Source of the DNA: Gemmatimonadaceae bacterium
GTDB lineage: Bacteria; Gemmatimonadota; Gemmatimonadetes; Gemmatimonadales; Gemmatimonadaceae
DNA length: 8,144 nt
Direction: 5' to 3'
NCBI GenBank assembly: GCA_025936015.1
Contig: JAICUE010000102.1
Coordinates: forward strand, 1 to 8,144
Part shown: piece after piece, positions 5,688 through 8,144 of the stretch
How positions within the stretch are numbered: position 1 is the first letter of the stretch
How the letters are laid out: every line of letters starts with the position of its first letter
Translations under genes and position numbers: made by a program
The notes under the pieces: model-generated
The model's input: the letters and a program-made list of their open reading frames with translations, nothing else
Told to the model about the DNA's origin: nothing
Databases searched by the model: none

Positions 5688-7325
5688 GAGGGCCCTGGCG
5701 ACGATCGACTGCGCTTCGGCGAGCACGGCATCGAGCGTCTGTTCGCCGGCGAAGCTTTCGGCGTAGAGCTTGTAGACATCCTCGGTGCCTGACGGCCGGG
5801 CGGCGAACCAGTTCGTCTTCGACTCGACCTTCAGGCCGCCGATCGGCGCGCCGTTGCCAGGCGCGGTCGTGATCATCCGCGTGATCGGTTCACCGGCGAG
5901 CTGCTTCGCGTCCACCTGCTCGGGGGACAGCTTCGACAGCTTTGCCTTCTTCTGCGCATCGGCCGGGGAATCGATCCGGCGGTAGGCCGGATTGCCGAAG
6001 CGCGACGTGAGGTCCTGGTACAGCTGGCCGGGATCCTTTCCGGTCACCGCGGTCATCTCGGCGGCGAGCAGGCCGAGGATGAGGCCGTCCTTGTCGGTGC
6101 TCCATGGCGTGCCGTCGAGGCGGAGGAAGGATGCGCCGGCGCTCTCCTCGCCGCAGAAGCCTAACGCTCCGCTGACGAGGCCGTCGACGAACCACTTGAA
6201 GCCGACCGGAACCTCGACGAGGCGGCGACCGATCGCGCTCGCGACGCGGTCGATCATGGAACTGCTGACGACCGTCTTCCCGACGCCGGCGTCGGCGCGC
6301 CAGCCGGGGCGGTGCGCGAACAGGTAGTTGACGCAGACGGCGAGGTAGTGATTCGGGTTGAGCAGCCCGCTGCTGCGGGTGACGATGCCGTGCCGGTCGT
6401 GGTCGGGGTCGCAGGCCCAGGCGACGTCGAAGCGATTCTTGAGCCCGATCAGCCGCTGCATCGCGTACGGCGACGAGCAGTCCATCCGGATCTTCCCGTC
6501 CCAGTCGACCGTCATGAAGCTGAAGGTCGGGTCGACGACCTCGCTGACGACGGTGAGGGGCAGGTCATAACGTTCGGCGATGCGCGGCCAGTACGCGACG
6601 CCGGCGCCGCCAAGCGGGTCGACGCCCAATGCGATGCGGACCCCGCGCAGCGCGGGGAAGTCGATGACGCTGGCGAGGTCGCCGACGTAGGACTCGATGT
6701 AGTCGAAGTTGTGGGTGGTGGGAGCCTTCTTCGCCGCGTCGAGCGCCACTCGCCGGACACCGGCGAGCTTCGCCTCGATCAGCCGGTTGGCCTCGTTCTC
6801 GATCCACTTCGTGACGCCGGTGTCGGCCGGCCCGCCGTTAGGCGGGTTGTACTTGAAGCCGCCATCGTCGGGCGGATTGTGCGACGGCGTGACGACGATC
6901 CCGTCGGCGAGCCCGGCGGTCCGCCCCTTGTTGTAGACGAGGATCGCGTGCGAAATGGCCGGCGTCGGCGTGAACCCGCCGTCGCGGTCGATCATGACGT
7001 CGACACCATTCGCCGCGAGCACCTCGAGCGCGGTGTTGAATGCCGGCCCCGAGAGCGCGTGCGTGTCGATCCCGATGAAGAGCGGCCCGTCGATGTGCTG
7101 CTCGCGGCGATAGCTGCAGATGGCCTGGGTGATCGCGAGGATGTGATCCTCGTTGAAGGTGCCGGTGAACGAGCTGCCGCGGTGACCGGACGTGCCGAAC
7201 GAGACGCGCTCGGCCTTCACCGTCGGATCGGGATGGCGATCGAAGTAGGCGGCGATGAGCTTGGGGACGTCGACGAGCAACGACTTCGGCGCCGGCTTCC
7301 CGGCAAGAGGGCTGATGGCGGGCAT
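5682..7325 (-). CDS. pgm: Phosphoglucomutase, alpha-D-glucose-phosphate specific
   Basis: The 547-residue cytosolic enzyme interconverts glucose 1-phosphate and glucose 6-phosphate, linking glycogen and sugar-nucleotide synthesis to glycolysis. It resembles E. coli Pgm closely along its whole length. All active-site loops are present: FGTSGHRG (43-50), the phosphoserine loop TPSHNP with S148, the Mg loop DPDHDRHG (D306, D308, D310), the sugar loop GEESAGAS (392-399) and the phosphate loop RPSGTE (510-515). The length is normal and the ATG at 7325 matches the family start. No Shine-Dalgarno site is visible upstream. The gene is divergent from the phosphoketolase gene across a 644-bp gap and may be followed by the DUF421 gene in an operon. 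Alternative phosphohexomutases (PMM/PGM, GlmM) lack this E. coli-type sequence and are unlikely. Confidence 0.97.
   Translation of the reverse strand: MPAISPLAGKPAPKSLLVDVPKLIAAYFDRHPDPTVKAERVSFGTSGHRGSSFTGTFNEDHILAITQAICSYRREQHIDGPLFIGIDTHALSGPAFNTALEVLAANGVDVMIDRDGGFTPTPAISHAILVYNKGRTAGLADGIVVTPSHNPPDDGGFKYNPPNGGPADTGVTKWIENEANRLIEAKLAGVRRVALDAAKKAPTTHNFDYIESYVGDLASVIDFPALRGVRIALGVDPLGGAGVAYWPRIAERYDLPLTVVSEVVDPTFSFMTVDWDGKIRMDCSSPYAMQRLIGLKNRFDVAWACDPDHDRHGIVTRSSGLLNPNHYLAVCVNYLFAHRPGWRADAGVGKTVVSSSMIDRVASAIGRRLVEVPVGFKWFVDGLVSGALGFCGEESAGASFLRLDGTPWSTDKDGLILGLLAAEMTAVTGKDPGQLYQDLTSRFGNPAYRRIDSPADAQKKAKLSKLSPEQVDAKQLAGEPITRMITTAPGNGAPIGGLKVESKTNWFAARPSGTEDVYKLYAESFAGEQTLDAVLAEAQSIVARALA
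6159..6166 (-). repeat. CGTTAGGC octamer, copy 6
   Basis: It lies inside pgm, on the coding strand, over Ala387-Leu388-Gly389. Leu388 is the only TTA codon I can find in pgm. This is the one copy not followed by G. Confidence 0.8.
6831..6846 (+). repeat. CGTTAGGC octamer, copy 7 (6836-6843), within a perfect 6-bp hairpin
   Basis: The DNA reads CCCGCC-GTTA-GGCGGG inside pgm, over the conserved PPNGG (161-165). Because PPNGG is conserved in the protein family, part of this copy could be due to protein constraint. Confidence 0.75.
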
Positions 7326-7394
7326 GAGCGGTTCGCGTGAGAGGGAGAAAACCGTTGGTTCAAGTTAGGTGAAAGGCGTGGCGGCTGCGGCGTG

Positions 7395-7519
7395 ACTGCA
7401 CATGAGAGGCGAAACTGCTCCGGCCATGAGGCAGGAGGCAGGCTGCCCGGCCACTCGGCATGCTGGCAGGGGCATGAGGTCACGAGGGTCACGAGGCAGG
7501 GGATCGGCCAGTAGGCAGT
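7395..7519 (+). repeat. Large inverted repeat, left arm
   Basis: The arm matches the reverse complement of 7809-7935 in several blocks: a perfect 28-base core at 7441-7468, AGGCGAAAC (7407-7415), CGGCCATGAG (7421-7430) and GAGGCAGGGG (7493-7502), with small indels between. It also contains short tandem units, GAGGCAG twice (7428-7441) and GGTCACGAG twice (7479-7496). Confidence 0.85.
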
Positions 7520-7520
7520 A

Positions 7521-7546
7521 GCGCGGCGACTTGTGAAGTCCCGTGC
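7521..7546. other. Strong hairpin directly inside the left repeat arm
   Basis: GACTT-GTG-AAGTC (7528-7540) extends outward past one bulged C through GCGCGG/CCGTGC, giving about 11 paired positions including one G-T pair. No T-run follows on either strand, so it is not an obvious terminator. It could be part of a structured leader or of the repeat element. Confidence 0.4.
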
Positions 7547-7623
7547 GCCGTTTACACGCTGCCGCAGGCGGAGTGGGCTCGCCGACCGCGTGATTGCGAC
7601 ACGGCGGCACATCGAGCGGCGCG

Positions 7624-7631
7624 CGTTAGGC
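7624..7631 (+). repeat. CGTTAGGC octamer, copy 8
   Basis: An intergenic copy flanked by GCGC on both sides, GCGC-GTTAG-GCGC (7621-7633). It faces copy 9 in opposite orientation 61 bases away. Confidence 0.8.
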
Positions 7632-7692
7632 GCTCGGGACAAATCCGGTGCCGCGGTCTGGCCACGCATCTCCGTGGGCGGGATTGGTTACC

Positions 7693-7700
7693 GCCTAACG
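7693..7700 (-). repeat. CGTTAGGC octamer, copy 9
   Basis: An intergenic copy in inverse orientation to copy 8, both lying in the segment enclosed by the large inverted repeat. Confidence 0.8.
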
Positions 7701-7808
7701 CCCAACGCGCCGTAAGGTGCGCGCCGTTGTGTTCGCCTCCATCACCGCCCTGGCGAATTCGTCGTTCCGCATGCCGCGACCGCGGCTGCGGTGGTTTGCG
7801 GTGCCATC

Positions 7809-7935
7809 ACTGCCCGCTGGCCGAGCCCCTGCCTCATGCCGAGTGACCTCGTGCCCGTGCCAGCATGCCGAGTGGCCGGGCAGCCCGCCTCATGCTCATG
7901 GCCGTGGCCGTTTCGCCTCTCGCTCTCATGGCAGT
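7809..7935 (-). repeat. Large inverted repeat, right arm
   Basis: The partner of 7395-7519, with the perfect 28-base core at 7858-7885 and further matching blocks at 7826-7835, 7895-7904 and 7910-7918. It ends 34 bases before the start codon of the phosphoketolase gene, so it lies in that gene's promoter or leader region. Confidence 0.85.
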
Positions 7936-7956
7936 ATAGATTGAAACAGACATAGA

Positions 7957-7962
7957 GAGGAG
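7957..7962 (+). promoter_or_regulatory. Strong ribosome-binding site of the phosphoketolase gene
   Basis: GAGGAG lies 7 bases before the ATG at 7970. It is the best Shine-Dalgarno site in the window, where most starts lack one, and it fixes the start of the truncated last gene. Confidence 0.75.
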
Positions 7963-7969
7963 CAACGAA

Positions 7970-8144
7970 ATGTCCGCCGCACCCGCGATCGCCGAAGGCA
8001 CGCAGCAGCACGACAGCGATGACGACTTCGCGCTCCTCGATGCCTGGTGGCGCGCGGCGAATTATCTGTCGGTCGGGCAGATCTATCTGTGCGACAACCC
8101 GCTGCTGCGTGAGCCGCTCGAGCTGAAGCACATCAAGCCGCGGC
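7970..8144 (+). CDS. Phosphoketolase (Xfp/Xpk type), N-terminal fragment, runs off the window
   Basis: The first 58 codons are visible, and the frame is open to the end of the window. After a short acidic leader comes LLDAWWRAANYLSVGQIYL (22-40), then DNPLLREPL (42-50) and HIKPR (54-58). This is the highly conserved N-terminus of thiamine-diphosphate phosphoketolases, which split xylulose 5-phosphate and/or fructose 6-phosphate to acetyl phosphate plus glyceraldehyde 3-phosphate or erythrose 4-phosphate. Substrate preference cannot be judged from this part. The ATG at 7970 is set by the strong GAGGAG site. The gene is divergent from pgm, and expression is likely controlled from the repeat-rich gap. 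A full-length gene would be about 2.4 kb, so integrity cannot be checked here. Confidence 0.92.
   Translation, partial: MSAAPAIAEGTQQHDSDDDFALLDAWWRAANYLSVGQIYLCDNPLLREPLELKHIKPR

Larger units (their letters stand above)
7326..7969. other. 644-bp non-coding divergent region between pgm and the phosphoketolase gene
   Basis: No supported gene is present; short ORFs across it run through the repeat arms and match nothing I know. It must hold the promoters for both divergent genes. Most of it is occupied by a large imperfect inverted repeat (arms 7395-7519 and 7809-7935), a hairpin at 7521-7546 and two inverted copies of the CGTTAGGC octamer. The last ~40 bases (7930-7969) turn A/T-rich and include TATAGA (7935-7940), a possible -10 element for the phosphoketolase gene without a clear -35. 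Confidence 0.7.

Noticed and set aside
5612..5779. Upstream extension of the DUF421 frame
   Set aside because: It overlaps the 3' end of pgm and reads Ser/Pro/Arg-rich sequence without family similarity; the family begins at the Met at 5611.
7533..8131. Small ORFs in the pgm-phosphoketolase gap, including a 129-codon minus-strand ORF
   Set aside because: They read across repeat arms or antisense to the phosphoketolase start, with no motif and no ribosome-binding site.

Overview
The window is a GC-rich (about 65% by eye), densely packed bacterial chromosome segment whose genes look like ordinary housekeeping and regulatory genes of a free-living heterotroph. Nothing seen points to a phage, plasmid or integrative element. 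The gene content, the scarcity of Shine-Dalgarno sites and the intergenic repeat style would fit a soil or sediment bacterium such as a member of the Gemmatimonadota. That assignment is an impression, not something the sequence proves.

Layout, left to right. (1) The last ~96 codons of a receiver domain, probably the C-terminus of a hybrid sensor kinase (+), converge on a secreted M19-type dipeptidase (-). (2) The dipeptidase is divergent from a DctA-type C4-dicarboxylate transporter (+), an uptake and scavenging neighbourhood. (3) A 442-bp gap carries two nested inverted repeats (3142-3524). (4) An ECF41-type sigma factor with a C-terminal SnoaL-like domain (-) is divergent from a carboxymuconolactone decarboxylase/AhpD-like protein (+). 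The ECF41-type promoter motif TGTCACA...CGTC lies between them, with its -35 element on the sigma gene's start codon, so this looks like a complete sigma/target module. (5) A DUF421/YetF-like membrane protein (-) sits downstream of phosphoglucomutase pgm (-), possibly in one operon. (6) A 644-bp gap between pgm and the divergent, truncated start of a phosphoketolase gene (+) contains a second, larger imperfect inverted repeat (7395-7935) with 28-bp perfect core arms. Pgm and phosphoketolase both serve central sugar-phosphate metabolism and share this gap as their upstream region.

The most unusual signal cuts across genes. The octamer CGTTAGGC (or its complement) occurs nine times in 8.1 kb, against about 0.3 expected for this base composition, and eight of the nine extend to CGTTAGGCG. 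Copies lie inside genes, on stop codons and in gaps, on both strands. The only three TTA leucine codons I can find in the annotated genes all lie inside this octamer, and three copies sit in perfect small hairpins of the form stem-GTTA-stem. This suggests a DNA-level signal comparable in behaviour to uptake sequences, Chi or HIP1-type iterated motifs, but its function is unknown to me.
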